A DNA stretch of 64,000 nucleotides from contig JAGHUH010000013.1 of the NCBI GenBank assembly GCA_018064925.1, forward strand, positions 1-64,000, written 5' to 3'. Source of the stretch: Candidatus Cacconaster stercorequi. GTDB lineage: Bacteria; Bacillota; Clostridia; Oscillospirales; Oscillospiraceae. A program made the position numbers and the translations under genes. A model generated the notes under the pieces. It had not been told where the DNA came from. It saw only the letters and a list, made by a program, of their open reading frames with translations, and did not search any database. Positions 19,269 through 28,098 of the stretch are shown here, piece after piece (the first letter of the stretch is position 1; each line of letters begins with the position of its first letter).

Positions 19269-19718
19269 TTACAGATACAGGCCGTTGTTTTCCAGCTCGT
19301 CAATGAGATCACCCATAATATCCACGGAGTACGGGGTGATGATATAGGTGTTGGCGGCAACCTTCTTGATCTTGCCCTCGGTGGCGTAAGCGACACCGCT
19401 GAGGAAGTCAACCAGACGACGGGCAATATCCTTGTTGGTGGATTCCAGATTCAGCACGACGGTGCGCTTTTCGCGCAGATGATCGGCGATCTCAGAGGCG
19501 TTTTCAAAGCGCTCGGGCTTGACCAGCACCACCTTCAGCTGAGCGGTAGCGTTGATATTGACCACCTTGTTGCGGCGATCCTCGATCTTGCGATCCTCTT
19601 TTTTGGGTTCAATGAAGGCGTCCTTGGCAGTCTTGGGCTGCTCCAACTCATCTTCATAATCGTAATCTTCGTCGTCGTAGGGGTGAATAATCTTCTTGAA
19701 TTCGTCCATCAAGCTCAT
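19269..19718 (-). CDS. sepF: Cell-division protein SepF
   Basis: 149 aa from the ATG at 19718 (GGGAGG upstream; the track's earlier start overlaps this site). SepF binds FtsZ and the membrane and shapes the Z ring. The N-terminal amphipathic membrane anchor MSLMDEFKKIIHP is present, then an acidic linker (YDDEDYDYEDELEQ) and the conserved core VVLNLESTNKDIARRLVDFL with GVAYATEG. It lies 18 nt after yggS and upstream of divIVA. Confidence 0.96.
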   Translation of the reverse strand: MSLMDEFKKIIHPYDDEDYDYEDELEQPKTAKDAFIEPKKEDRKIEDRRNKVVNINATAQLKVVLVKPERFENASEIADHLREKRTVVLNLESTNKDIARRLVDFLSGVAYATEGKIKKVAANTYIITPYSVDIMGDLIDELENNGLYL

Positions 19719-19736
19719 GGTAAAGCCTCCCAAATT

Positions 19737-20432
19737 TTATTTTGTATAGTTTCTCGCGCCGAAAATGGCGGTGCCCACGCGAACCATATTGCTGCCGGCT
19801 CGAATGGCATCCTCAAAATCGCCGCTCATACCCATAGAGATATATTCCCACTCATTATCGTACATTTTTGCGCTTATGTCAACAAAAAGGGACTGTACTT
19901 TCGCAAAATATGGCAGATTTCCGTGTGGTTCAGTCTCTACCGGGGGAATAGCCATCAGACCGCGCACCCGAATATGGGGCAGTGTCTTGGCCAGCGCGGC
20001 GGCATCGGCCAGTGCTTCAGGAGCAAACCCGCTCTTGGCCTCTTCGCCGCCGATGTTCACCTCCAGCAGGATATCCTGTACGATGTCCAGCTTTGCGGCG
20101 ACTTTTTCAATCTCCTGCAGCAGCTCCGCGGAGCCAACCGATTCGATCAGATCCACCTTTCCCACCACCTGCTTGACCTTGTTGCGCTGCAGATGGCCGA
20201 TAAAATGCAGCGGTGCGCCCTCGTAGGCGTTTTCGCTGAGCTTCTGCGTCATTTCCTGCACGCGGTTTTCGCCCAGCACATCAATGCCGGCGGCAATGGC
20301 CTCGCGGCAGGCGGCGGCATCGTTCATTTTGCTGGCACCGACCAGCGTGATGTCGGCGGCAGTACGGCCGGTTTCGCGGGCAGCGGCGTCGATCCGTGTG
20401 CGGATGGCGGCAATATTTTCAGCAATAGACAT
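19737..20432 (-). CDS. yggS: YggS-family pyridoxal phosphate homeostasis protein
   Basis: 231 aa. A fold III PLP-binding protein that buffers PLP and amino-acid metabolism. The PLP lysine is in LVGASKMND (near residue 35), and the phosphate-binding end is SMGMSGDFEDAIRAGSNMVRVG. The lysine context SKMN is slightly different from the usual SKT. Clustered with sepF and divIVA, as in Bacillus where it is ylmE. Confidence 0.95.
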   Translation of the reverse strand: MSIAENIAAIRTRIDAAARETGRTAADITLVGASKMNDAAACREAIAAGIDVLGENRVQEMTQKLSENAYEGAPLHFIGHLQRNKVKQVVGKVDLIESVGSAELLQEIEKVAAKLDIVQDILLEVNIGGEEAKSGFAPEALADAAALAKTLPHIRVRGLMAIPPVETEPHGNLPYFAKVQSLFVDISAKMYDNEWEYISMGMSGDFEDAIRAGSNMVRVGTAIFGARNYTK

Positions 20433-20495
20433 GAAATTCCTTCCTTTCTGTGGGGGGGTGTATCGACTGGTAAAACAGGCGCGTGCCTGTCAGAA

Positions 20496-21704
20496 TTACG
20501 GCTCAATGACCTTGCCGACCTCCAGCTCGGCGGCGGTGATGATCACCTCGTCACCGGTGCGCAGGATCTGCTCACCGGCGGCATCGGCGGTGGGTTTGAT
20601 CAGCGTGTAGCCATCACCCTGATAGACCACTTCCGCCGGCTTAAACTGGGCGGTCATGCCCACCACGCAGTAGACGCCGCCCTGCCCTTCTTCGTTCATG
20701 CGCAGCGCATTGGCGGGGACGCGGATGCCGCTGTAAGTGGCCAGGATCAGCTCCGCCTGCTGATGGCGCAGCTGGGTGGTTTGGGCAATGTAACGGTTGC
20801 CGGTCAAAATCACCGTCTGTCGTCCGTCCTCCTGGGCGCTGATGCGATAGACCGTCACGGGAATATCCTGTTCGAAGCCCTTGGCAAAGTGCAGCTTGGC
20901 GGATTGCCCCTTCGTCAGCTGTCGGGCCTGCTCCGCGGTAACATTGGCGGCGTAGTACCAGGTGCTTCCGTAAATCAGCTTGCCCACATTGGCGGTGGTG
21001 TCGGTGCTTTTTACCTTGTCCAGCCGGGAGGGCTTCAGCTTTTTGAGCATCTTGGGCGTCAGCGTGGTTTCGTATCCATCGCAGATGGCGGAGTAGGTGC
21101 CGGCCTTGGGCGCGGTGATGTTCTGCGCGTTGGACAGAGAATTGCGCAGCGTGCGCAGGCTTTTCTTCACGGTATCAATATTGGCCTGAATCTCATCGTT
21201 GGAGGAATAGGTGTGGCTGCGCTTGAGGATGGCGGCCTTCAGTGCCGAAATATCATCGGCGGCGGTGGAATAATCGCCCCGCGACACGCTGCCCTGCAGC
21301 TGCAGGATACTGTCATTGATGGAGCTGTCCAGCTTCAGCGCGGCATCGGCATCCAAATAGGTGGACATGGCAAATTCCAACTGCTGCAGCTGCAGCTCCT
21401 GCTCCTCAATTTCGCCGACGGTTTTCAGCGCATCCTCATTTTGATAGGCGATGGCGATGGTCTGCCCTGCGCCCACATGGGCACCCTCGCCCAGAACATG
21501 GCTCAGCGTGACGGCGCCGGAGGAAAAGGTTTCCTCGGATCGGATCATCCAGCCGTCCAGTTCGATGGACGCGGCGGATTGGCTGGGATAGGCCAGTGTG
21601 GTAGTAAAGGGGTCGGTGATGTACTGGTAGCCCTCTGCGGCGAAATACACCACAACGCCAATCAAAATGGCGATGGACAGAAATTTGAAAGGACTGTTTT
21701 TCAT
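20496..21704 (-). CDS. HlyD-like membrane protein in the division cluster
   Basis: 402 aa. One N-terminal transmembrane helix (FLSIAILIGVVVYFAAEGY) is followed by a biotinyl/HlyD-like hairpin (LGEGAHVGAGQTIAIAY), a coiled coil (about 95-180), and a C-terminal beta-barrel (YRISAQEDGRQTVILTGNRY). The layout matches periplasmic-adaptor-like proteins found upstream of sepF in Clostridia. No exporter partner is nearby. It may link the envelope to the division apparatus, but the function is inferred from position only. The start MKNSPFK lacks a strong ribosome binding site. Confidence 0.8.
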   Translation of the reverse strand: MKNSPFKFLSIAILIGVVVYFAAEGYQYITDPFTTTLAYPSQSAASIELDGWMIRSEETFSSGAVTLSHVLGEGAHVGAGQTIAIAYQNEDALKTVGEIEEQELQLQQLEFAMSTYLDADAALKLDSSINDSILQLQGSVSRGDYSTAADDISALKAAILKRSHTYSSNDEIQANIDTVKKSLRTLRNSLSNAQNITAPKAGTYSAICDGYETTLTPKMLKKLKPSRLDKVKSTDTTANVGKLIYGSTWYYAANVTAEQARQLTKGQSAKLHFAKGFEQDIPVTVYRISAQEDGRQTVILTGNRYIAQTTQLRHQQAELILATYSGIRVPANALRMNEEGQGGVYCVVGMTAQFKPAEVVYQGDGYTLIKPTADAAGEQILRTGDEVIITAAELEVGKVIEP

Positions 21705-21747
21705 GATCGGTTACCTCTCTGGCGGCCATCCGCCGGAGGCGGTGCCG

Positions 21748-21978
21748 CTATGCCTGCTCCTCCATCAGTGAGATGGGATGCATGGGAACAATGGTGGAAA
21801 TGGCGTGCTTGTAGATGACCTGCTGCTTTCCGTCGGTGTCTAATACCAGGGTAAAGCAGTCAAAGCCGTGGACCACGCCCCGCAGCTGAAAGCCGTTCAT
21901 CAGAAATACGGTCACGGGCATATTCTGCTTGCGGGCACGGGTGAGAAAAATTTCCTGAAGATTGTTTGTCTTTTGCAT
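21748..21978 (-). CDS. hfq: RNA chaperone Hfq
   Basis: 76 aa. The Sm1 motif [23 protein letters not shown] and the Sm2 signature YKHAISTI are intact. Hfq forms a hexamer that pairs small RNAs with mRNAs. AGGAG precedes the start. It directly follows miaA, the same order as in Enterobacteria and many Clostridia. It lacks the long C-terminal tail of E. coli Hfq. Confidence 0.97.
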   Translation of the reverse strand: MQKTNNLQEIFLTRARKQNMPVTVFLMNGFQLRGVVHGFDCFTLVLDTDGKQQVIYKHAISTIVPMHPISLMEEQA

Positions 21979-22039
21979 ATCGTCTGCTCCTTTTCTCTTT
22001 TTGCGGACGATAGCATGGTGACAGCTCGTCCGCCGGAGG

Positions 22040-22984
22040 TTATCGTAATCCCTCGGCGGTGAGGATTTCTGTCGCTTTTTGGAGAGCCAGGGAAAAAATC
22101 GGTTCTTTTTCCCAATAGAGCCAGTGGATGTCTTTGTTTCGCCTCAGCCAGGTGAGCTGGCGCTTGGCGTATTGCCGGGAGCGGAGCTTGACCTCCTCCA
22201 CGGCCTCCTGTTCCGTAATCAGCCCCTCCTCCACGGCTAAAAACTGCTTGTAGCCGATGGCCTGCAGGGCGGTGGCGCTGCGGGGCAGTCCGGAGGAGAG
22301 CAAGGTGCGTACCTCCTGCAAAAGTCCCTGCTGCACCATCAGATCGACCCGGCGGTCGATGCGGTCGCGGAGATCCTGCCGGTGGGCAAAATCCAGACCG
22401 ATATATACGGCGTCATATTTCGGCGGTGTCTGACGGGTGCGGCGGTTATGCTCGGTGATAGTCATGCCGGTCTCCAGATAGACCTCCAGCGCCCGGATAA
22501 TGCGCTTTTCATCCTTGAGATGGAGCTTTTCGGCGGCGGTGGGGTCAATGGTGCGCAGTTCTTCCAGCAAAACGGCACTGCCCTCTTGGGCCATCCGATT
22601 TTGCAGCATGGTCCGCGTTTCGCCGCCGGCACTGCCGGAGGCAAAGTCGGTGCCCCGCACCAGTGCATCAAGATACAGTCCCGTGCCGCCCACCAAAATG
22701 GGCAGCTTGCCCCGTCCAAGGATGTCCTGTATGCACCCATCGGCCATTTCGCAGAACCGCGCCACCGACCAGCTCTCGCCCGGGTCGGCCACGGCGATCA
22801 TGTGGTGGGGGATGCCCTCCATCTCATCGGGGGTGGGGGCGGCGGTGCCGATGGTCATCCCGCGGTAGATCTGCATGGAGTCCACGCTGACCACCTCGCC
22901 GTTGTACGCTTTGGCCAGCGCCACGCCCATTTTGGTTTTTCCGGAGGCCGTAGGCCCCACGACACAGAGTATCTTCGGCGTCAT
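22040..22984 (-). CDS. miaA: tRNA dimethylallyltransferase MiaA
   Basis: 314 aa from the ATG at 22984, which overlaps the preceding stop as ATGA; the ORF's earlier start runs into that gene. MiaA transfers a dimethylallyl group to A37 of tRNAs that read UNN codons. The P-loop is [17 protein letters not shown] (about residues 6-22), [10 protein letters not shown] follows, and [11 protein letters not shown] and [11 protein letters not shown] are conserved. Its product is the substrate of miaB, which is encoded in the same cluster. Confidence 0.96.
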   Translation of the reverse strand: MTPKILCVVGPTASGKTKMGVALAKAYNGEVVSVDSMQIYRGMTIGTAAPTPDEMEGIPHHMIAVADPGESWSVARFCEMADGCIQDILGRGKLPILVGGTGLYLDALVRGTDFASGSAGGETRTMLQNRMAQEGSAVLLEELRTIDPTAAEKLHLKDEKRIIRALEVYLETGMTITEHNRRTRQTPPKYDAVYIGLDFAHRQDLRDRIDRRVDLMVQQGLLQEVRTLLSSGLPRSATALQAIGYKQFLAVEEGLITEQEAVEEVKLRSRQYAKRQLTWLRRNKDIHWLYWEKEPIFSLALQKATEILTAEGLR

Positions 22985-23202
22985 AGATCGTCCCTCATGT
23001 TGCTGTTGTTTCCTCCCCGCACATAGCGCAGCAGATCCAGTCCGGCGCACAGGTAGGAGGAAACGGTCAATGCCAGAAACAGGCCGCGCGGGACAAAATC
23101 AAGGGGAAGCACGCCGGTATAGTTCAGCAGAAACAGCGTACCTGCCGCAAAATTTACATTGGCGGAGAGATAATTTGCCTTTGCCCACTGGTTTTTGTCC
23201 AT
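22981..23202 (-). CDS. Small two-helix membrane protein
   Basis: 73 aa. Two hydrophobic segments (LSANVNFAAGTLFLLNYTGVL and FLALTVSSYLCAGLDLL) predict a hairpin in the membrane. I do not recognise the family. It sits between mutL and miaA, ends in the ATGA overlap with miaA and is in the same direction, so it is co-translated with the cluster. Confidence 0.7.
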   Translation of the reverse strand: MDKNQWAKANYLSANVNFAAGTLFLLNYTGVLPLDFVPRGLFLALTVSSYLCAGLDLLRYVRGGNNSNMRDDL

Positions 23203-23212
23203 GAAATTCTCC

Positions 23213-25117
23213 TTATGCGCGCTTGAACATTTTCTCGATTTCGTATTTTGTCAGCTTGTATTTCACCGGGCGGCCGTGGGGGCAGTATTGAATCTGGCCG
23301 GACTGCACCTTTTCCACCAGCGCCGCCATTTCGGCCCGGTCGGTGGTCATGCCGGCCTTGATAGCGCTCTTGCAGGCCATGGTGTGCAGCAGCTCGTCCC
23401 GGGCGCTTTCCGGGTCGGCGCGGCCGGACAGCAGCTTGCCCGCCAGCTCCTCCAGCGTGGCGCAGGCGTCCTCGGCGCAGATATCTGCGGGTACTTCACG
23501 CACGAGAACGGTGCCGTCGCCGAAGTCCTCGCAGGCAAAGCCGAACTGCCGCAGCGTGGTGAGATTTTCCAGCACGGCGGCGTATTCCTCGCTGCTTAAT
23601 GTCACCGTCAGCGGCACCAGAAGCGTCTGCGCCATCAGCGGCTGGGTGTTCTCCTTCAGTTTATCGAAACGGATGCGCTCGTGGGCGGCGTGCTTGTCGA
23701 TGAGCCACACGCAGCCTGCGTCATCCTCGCAGATGATGTAAGTTTTCAGCACCTCGCCAACGATGCGCCAGGGCACCTGTTTCACCGGCTCCATGGTTTG
23801 CTGTACCGGCACGGGCAGGGGTTCCTGTACCGCAATGTCGGGTGCTTTCGGCGCCGTGATCTCCACCGTTACTTCCCTGCCCTGCAGCGTGATCGGTGTC
23901 TGCACGGTGTTTGTGTCATGCGGCATCACATCCCGCACCACGGATTTCTTTTCCGTGGCGGAAATCGGAGCGGCAGGACGAACGGGCACGGCAGGGGTCA
24001 CGGGACGGGTGGTGTAGGAACCAACAGGCGTGGCGGATTTTTGCCCCTCGGCGGTCTTTTCCTTAAATTGCTGCACATTCAGCTTCTGATAAAAGCTCTC
24101 CTGTTTCGGCTCTGCGGCCGCCGGACGCTTCTCGGCGTTCAGCTTGTCCAGCACGGTGTAATACACCGCATCGAATACGGATTTTTCCGACAGGAATTTC
24201 ACCACGGTCTTGGCAGGATGCACATTCACATCCACGGCCCCGGCGGGCAGTGTGATATGCAGCACACAGCCGGGGAATTTCCCCTTCAGCAGTTGGTTGC
24301 GATAGGCTTCCTCCAGCGCGGTGGTGAGCAGCGGGGACTTCACAAAGCGCCCGTTGACGAAAAATACCTGACGGGCACGGGTGCCGTGACCGTTCAGCGG
24401 CTTGGTGACGAAGCCCTCCACGGCAATGTCACCGCTGCAGCCGCGGATAGGCAGCAGGTTCAGCGCAAAGCCGCGCCCCATGGCGGCATAAATGGCAGAG
24501 GACAGCTTCCCGTCGCCGGGGGTATGAAGCACCTCGTTGCCGTCACGCAGCAGCTTGAAGGAGATATCGGGATGACTCAATGCCAGATGGGTGACGATGC
24601 CGGTCACGGCGCTGCCCTCGGCGCTGTCTTTTTTCATAAATTTCATACGGGCGGGGGTGTTGTAGAAAAGATTCCGCACTACAATGGTGGTACCCTCCGG
24701 ACAGCCGGTATCCTGCACCTCGCCGGCCACACCGCCATCCAGATGGAGCATGGCGCCGCAGGCGGCACCCTTTTCCCGGGAGAAAATATCCACATGGCTG
24801 ACCGCGGCGATGGCGGCCAACGCCTCACCCCGGAAGCCCAGCGTGCCGATGGCGCCCAGGTCGTCGGCGGTGCGCAGCTTACTGGTGGCGTGGCGCAGGA
24901 AGGCGGTGGGCAATTGCCCGGGGGCGATGCCGCAGCCGTTGTCGGTGATGCGCAGATAGGTCAGACCGCCCCGCTCCAGCTCCACCACGATGGCGCTGGC
25001 ACCGGCGTCAATGGCGTTTTCCAGAAGCTCCTTGGCCACACTGGCGGGACGCTCCACCACCTCGCCGGCGGCAATCAGATCCGCCACATGGGAAGAAAGT
25101 TGTTGAATGTCGGGCAT
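23213..25117 (-). CDS. mutL: DNA mismatch repair protein MutL
   Basis: 634 aa. The GHKL ATPase motifs are ELLENAIDAGAS, DNGCGIAP and GTLGFRGEAL. The C-terminal endonuclease metal site is seen as LIDKHAAHERIRFDKL (K in place of the usual Q) and CPHGRP, so this is an endonuclease-type MutL, as expected for a bacterium without MutH. The middle is a Pro/Thr-rich linker. The start has AGGGAGG upstream. It follows mutS, from which it is separated by a remnant four-helix-bundle gene. Confidence 0.97.
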   Translation of the reverse strand: MPDIQQLSSHVADLIAAGEVVERPASVAKELLENAIDAGASAIVVELERGGLTYLRITDNGCGIAPGQLPTAFLRHATSKLRTADDLGAIGTLGFRGEALAAIAAVSHVDIFSREKGAACGAMLHLDGGVAGEVQDTGCPEGTTIVVRNLFYNTPARMKFMKKDSAEGSAVTGIVTHLALSHPDISFKLLRDGNEVLHTPGDGKLSSAIYAAMGRGFALNLLPIRGCSGDIAVEGFVTKPLNGHGTRARQVFFVNGRFVKSPLLTTALEEAYRNQLLKGKFPGCVLHITLPAGAVDVNVHPAKTVVKFLSEKSVFDAVYYTVLDKLNAEKRPAAAEPKQESFYQKLNVQQFKEKTAEGQKSATPVGSYTTRPVTPAVPVRPAAPISATEKKSVVRDVMPHDTNTVQTPITLQGREVTVEITAPKAPDIAVQEPLPVPVQQTMEPVKQVPWRIVGEVLKTYIICEDDAGCVWLIDKHAAHERIRFDKLKENTQPLMAQTLLVPLTVTLSSEEYAAVLENLTTLRQFGFACEDFGDGTVLVREVPADICAEDACATLEELAGKLLSGRADPESARDELLHTMACKSAIKAGMTTDRAEMAALVEKVQSGQIQYCPHGRPVKYKLTKYEIEKMFKRA

Positions 25118-25170
25118 GGGAAAACCTCCCTTCAGTTAATGCATCATGATAAATGCACAATGCAAAATGA

Positions 25171-25353
25171 TCATTTCGATAAAACGGTTTGCGATGTAGA
25201 GGTCGGCGTCCTCGACGGCTCGTTTCGCAAAATTTGCTTAGATAAAACATATTCCCGTTTCCGTTTTGTCAGATGCTTGTACAGGTTTACAATCCTCACA
25301 GCGAACGGAAAGCTCTTATCAAGGATAATATGATCGTCGATATCTCTTTTCAT
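25171..25353 (-). pseudogene. Truncated four-helix-bundle (23S rRNA intervening-sequence type) gene
   Basis: 60 aa. The N-terminus matches the family: ILDKSFPFAVRIVNLYKHL, then EYVLSKQILR, as in the intact copy at 44919-45275. After SKQILR the sequence diverges (NEPSRTPTSTSQ) and stops, so about half the protein is missing. The start is embedded in AAATGCA-type repeats (GCTAAATGCATAATGCTAAA) that also flank the intact copy. It is wedged between mutL and mutS. Confidence 0.6.
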
Positions 25354-25359
25354 TTAGCA

Positions 25360-27966
25360 TTATGCATTTAGCATTGCTTTCAGCTCGTACAGCAGGTTCA
25401 GCGCCTCCAAAGGGCTCATGGTGTCCACCTGAGCGCGGCGCAGTTGATCAATGGCCTCTGCCTCGCCCATGGCGGCAAAGGACACCTGCTCGCTGTCATC
25501 CGTCACAGGTGCGGCGGGACGCCCGGCGTCCTGCTCCAGCTCCCGCAGGATCTTCTTGGCGCGGAAGACCACGGTGTCCGGCAGACCTGCCAGACGGGCC
25601 ACCTCAATGCCGTAGCTGCGGTCGGCGCCGCCGGGGATGATCTTGCGCAGGAAAATAATGTCCTCGCCCCGTGTGCGGACGGCGATGCTGTAATTTTTCA
25701 CGCCGGGGAGGGTGTCCTCCATGGCGGTAAGCTCGTGATAATGGGTGGCAAACAGCGTTTTAGCTCCCAGCTTTTTCGTGTCGGCGCAGTATTCCAGCAC
25801 GGCCCGGGCAATGCTCATGCCGTCAAAGGTGCTGGTGCCGCGGCCGATCTCGTCTAAAATCAGCAGGGAGTTGGCGGTGGCGGCGTGGAGAATGTCGCTG
25901 ACCTCCGTCATCTCCACCATAAAGGTGGATTGTCCGGCGCTCAGGTCGTCGCTGGCGCCGATGCGGGTGAAAACGCGATCCACCACGCCGATGTGTGCAT
26001 CGTGAGCGGGGACGAAGGAGCCGATCTGCGCCATCAGGGTGATCAGTGCCACCTGCCGCATATAGGTGGATTTACCCGCCATGTTGGGGCCGGTAATGAT
26101 GGCGACCCGGTTTTCCCGCTGTCCCATGTAGGTGTCGTTGGGCACGAACAGGGTATCCCTGCGCATGGCCTCCACCACGGGATGGCGCCCATCGTGGATC
26201 TCGATCACGCCGCTGTCATCCACCACCGGACAGCAGTAGTTGTTCTTCACCGCCACGGCGGCAAAGGAGCACAGCGTGTCGATCTGTGCCACGGCGGCGG
26301 CAGTCTGCTGAATGCGTCCGACGGCGTCAGCGATCTGCTGGCGCAGGGTCTGGAACAGCTCGTATTCCAGTGCCGATACCCGGTCGGCAGCGGAGAGGAT
26401 GTCGCTCTCCAGATTTTTTAGTTCCTGGGTGATGTAGCGTTCGCCGTTTACCAGCGTCTGCTTGCGGATATAGGTCTCGGGCACCTGATCTTTGAACGAG
26501 TTGGATACCTCGATGTAATAGCCGAATACCTTGTTATAGCCGATTTTCAGCGTCCGGATGCCGGTGCGTTCCTTTTCGGTGGACTCCATCTCGGCGATGA
26601 TGTTCTTGCCGCCATGGAGAATGCTCCGCAGGCGATCCACCTCCGGATGGAAGCCGTCGCGGATAAATTCACCCTCCCGGATGGAGAAGGGCGGCTCATC
26701 CACCAGTGTCATGCCGATGAGGGAGCACAGATCGTTGAGATCGTCCAGTTGTTCGTTCAGTTCACGCAGAAGTCCTTTGGGGAATGCGGCCAGCTGCGCC
26801 TTGACCTCCGGCAGCTTCTCCATGGCGGTGCGCAGTGCAGCCATATCCCGCCCGCCGGCACTGCCGTAGACGATGCGGCCGATGAGCCGCTCCATATCGC
26901 CGATACCGCTGAGGGTCAGGATCAGCTCCTCCCGCTCCACGGTATGGCTGACCAGCGCGTTCACCGCGTCCAGCCGGCGGCAGATGGCGCTGACCCCCAG
27001 CAGGGGACGCTCCAGCCAGGAGCGCAGGCAACGGGCGCCCATGGCGGTCTTTGTTTTATCCAGTACCCAGAGGAGACTGCCCTTCTTCTCTTTGGAGCGC
27101 AGCGTCTCCGTCAGCTCCAGATTGCGCCGGGTGGTGAGATCCAGCTCCATGAACTGTCCCTCCCGGTAAAATTCCAGATCGTCAATGTGGCTCAGATCGG
27201 TTTTCTGCGTTTCGTGCAGATAGCCCAGCAGCGCACCCAACGCCAGCGCGGCGGCAGGATTGTTTCGGGGCAGTCGGGCAAAGGCCTCGTCGCCGAACTG
27301 CTGACGGATCAGCTTTTCGGCGTATTCCGTCTGAAAGCGGGCGGCGGGCAGCTTCTCCATGTGGCAATGAAATTTGGTGTCCAGCACGCTGTGAAGCTCC
27401 TCTGTGAAAAAGGCGGCCTCGTTCACCACGGCCTCGGCGGGAGAAAACCGTCCCAGCTCGTTGAGCAGATGCTCCAATCGCTCCGGCCCTTCAAAAGCAG
27501 TGGCGTGGGTCTTACCGGTGGAAATATCGCAGGCGCACAGCGCGGCAAAGTCGTCGTCCAGATAGATACCGGCGCAGAAGTTGCTGCGCCCGTCCTCCAG
27601 ACACGCGCTGTCGATGACCGTGCCGGGGGTCACCACCCGGATGATATCCCGCTTCACCAGTCCCTTGGCCTTGGCGGGGTCCTCGGTCTGCTCGCAGATG
27701 GCCACCTTGTAGCCCTTGGCAATGAGCCGCGCAATATAGGCATCGCTGGCGTGGTAAGGAATGCCGCACATGGGCACCTTTTCCTCGAAGGACTTGTTTT
27801 TATCCTTGTCGCGGGTGGTCAGCGTCAGATCCAGCTCCCGGGACGCCGTGCGGGCATCGCTGCCAAACATCTCGTAAAAGTCACCCAGACGGAAAAACAG
27901 GATGGAATCCTTGTTTTGCTCCTTGATCTCCAGATATTGCCGCATCATGGGCGTCAGTTCCGCCAT
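25360..27966 (-). CDS. mutS: DNA mismatch repair protein MutS
   Basis: 868 aa, full length. The mismatch-binding Phe-X-Glu is in LGDFYEMFGSD near residue 30. The ATPase has Walker A GPNMAGKSTYMRQVALI and signature FMVEMTEVSDIL, and Walker B LLILDEIGRGTSTFDG. It recognises mismatches and recruits MutL. AAAGGAGG precedes the ATG. Two DnaA-box-like 9-mers lie 40-55 nt upstream (see 28004-28021). Confidence 0.98.
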   Translation of the reverse strand: MAELTPMMRQYLEIKEQNKDSILFFRLGDFYEMFGSDARTASRELDLTLTTRDKDKNKSFEEKVPMCGIPYHASDAYIARLIAKGYKVAICEQTEDPAKAKGLVKRDIIRVVTPGTVIDSACLEDGRSNFCAGIYLDDDFAALCACDISTGKTHATAFEGPERLEHLLNELGRFSPAEAVVNEAAFFTEELHSVLDTKFHCHMEKLPAARFQTEYAEKLIRQQFGDEAFARLPRNNPAAALALGALLGYLHETQKTDLSHIDDLEFYREGQFMELDLTTRRNLELTETLRSKEKKGSLLWVLDKTKTAMGARCLRSWLERPLLGVSAICRRLDAVNALVSHTVEREELILTLSGIGDMERLIGRIVYGSAGGRDMAALRTAMEKLPEVKAQLAAFPKGLLRELNEQLDDLNDLCSLIGMTLVDEPPFSIREGEFIRDGFHPEVDRLRSILHGGKNIIAEMESTEKERTGIRTLKIGYNKVFGYYIEVSNSFKDQVPETYIRKQTLVNGERYITQELKNLESDILSAADRVSALEYELFQTLRQQIADAVGRIQQTAAAVAQIDTLCSFAAVAVKNNYCCPVVDDSGVIEIHDGRHPVVEAMRRDTLFVPNDTYMGQRENRVAIITGPNMAGKSTYMRQVALITLMAQIGSFVPAHDAHIGVVDRVFTRIGASDDLSAGQSTFMVEMTEVSDILHAATANSLLILDEIGRGTSTFDGMSIARAVLEYCADTKKLGAKTLFATHYHELTAMEDTLPGVKNYSIAVRTRGEDIIFLRKIIPGGADRSYGIEVARLAGLPDTVVFRAKKILRELEQDAGRPAAPVTDDSEQVSFAAMGEAEAIDQLRRAQVDTMSPLEALNLLYELKAMLNA

Positions 27967-28003
27967 GGAAATGCCTCCTTTACGAAAGAATTGTGCAAAA
28001 AGT

Positions 28004-28021
28004 TGTGGAAAGTGTGGAAAA
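28004..28021 (-). promoter_or_regulatory. Pair of DnaA-box-like 9-mers upstream of mutS
   Basis: On the minus strand TTTTCCACA and CTTTCCACA are adjacent. Both are near-matches of the DnaA consensus TTATCCACA. They lie in the mutS leader. A second group of similar boxes is at 47495-47535. No binding evidence can be read. Confidence 0.3.
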
Positions 28022-28098
28022 GCGCAGATTTCCTCTTTAAAAATCCGGCCAAAAATGGTAATAACAGATGGCTGACATAATGTGGGACAATGGCGCCC

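Noticed and set aside
19263-21818. 851-aa + ORF opposite the sepF-yggS-HlyD genes
   Set aside because: It covers several unrelated genes on the other strand, so it cannot be real.
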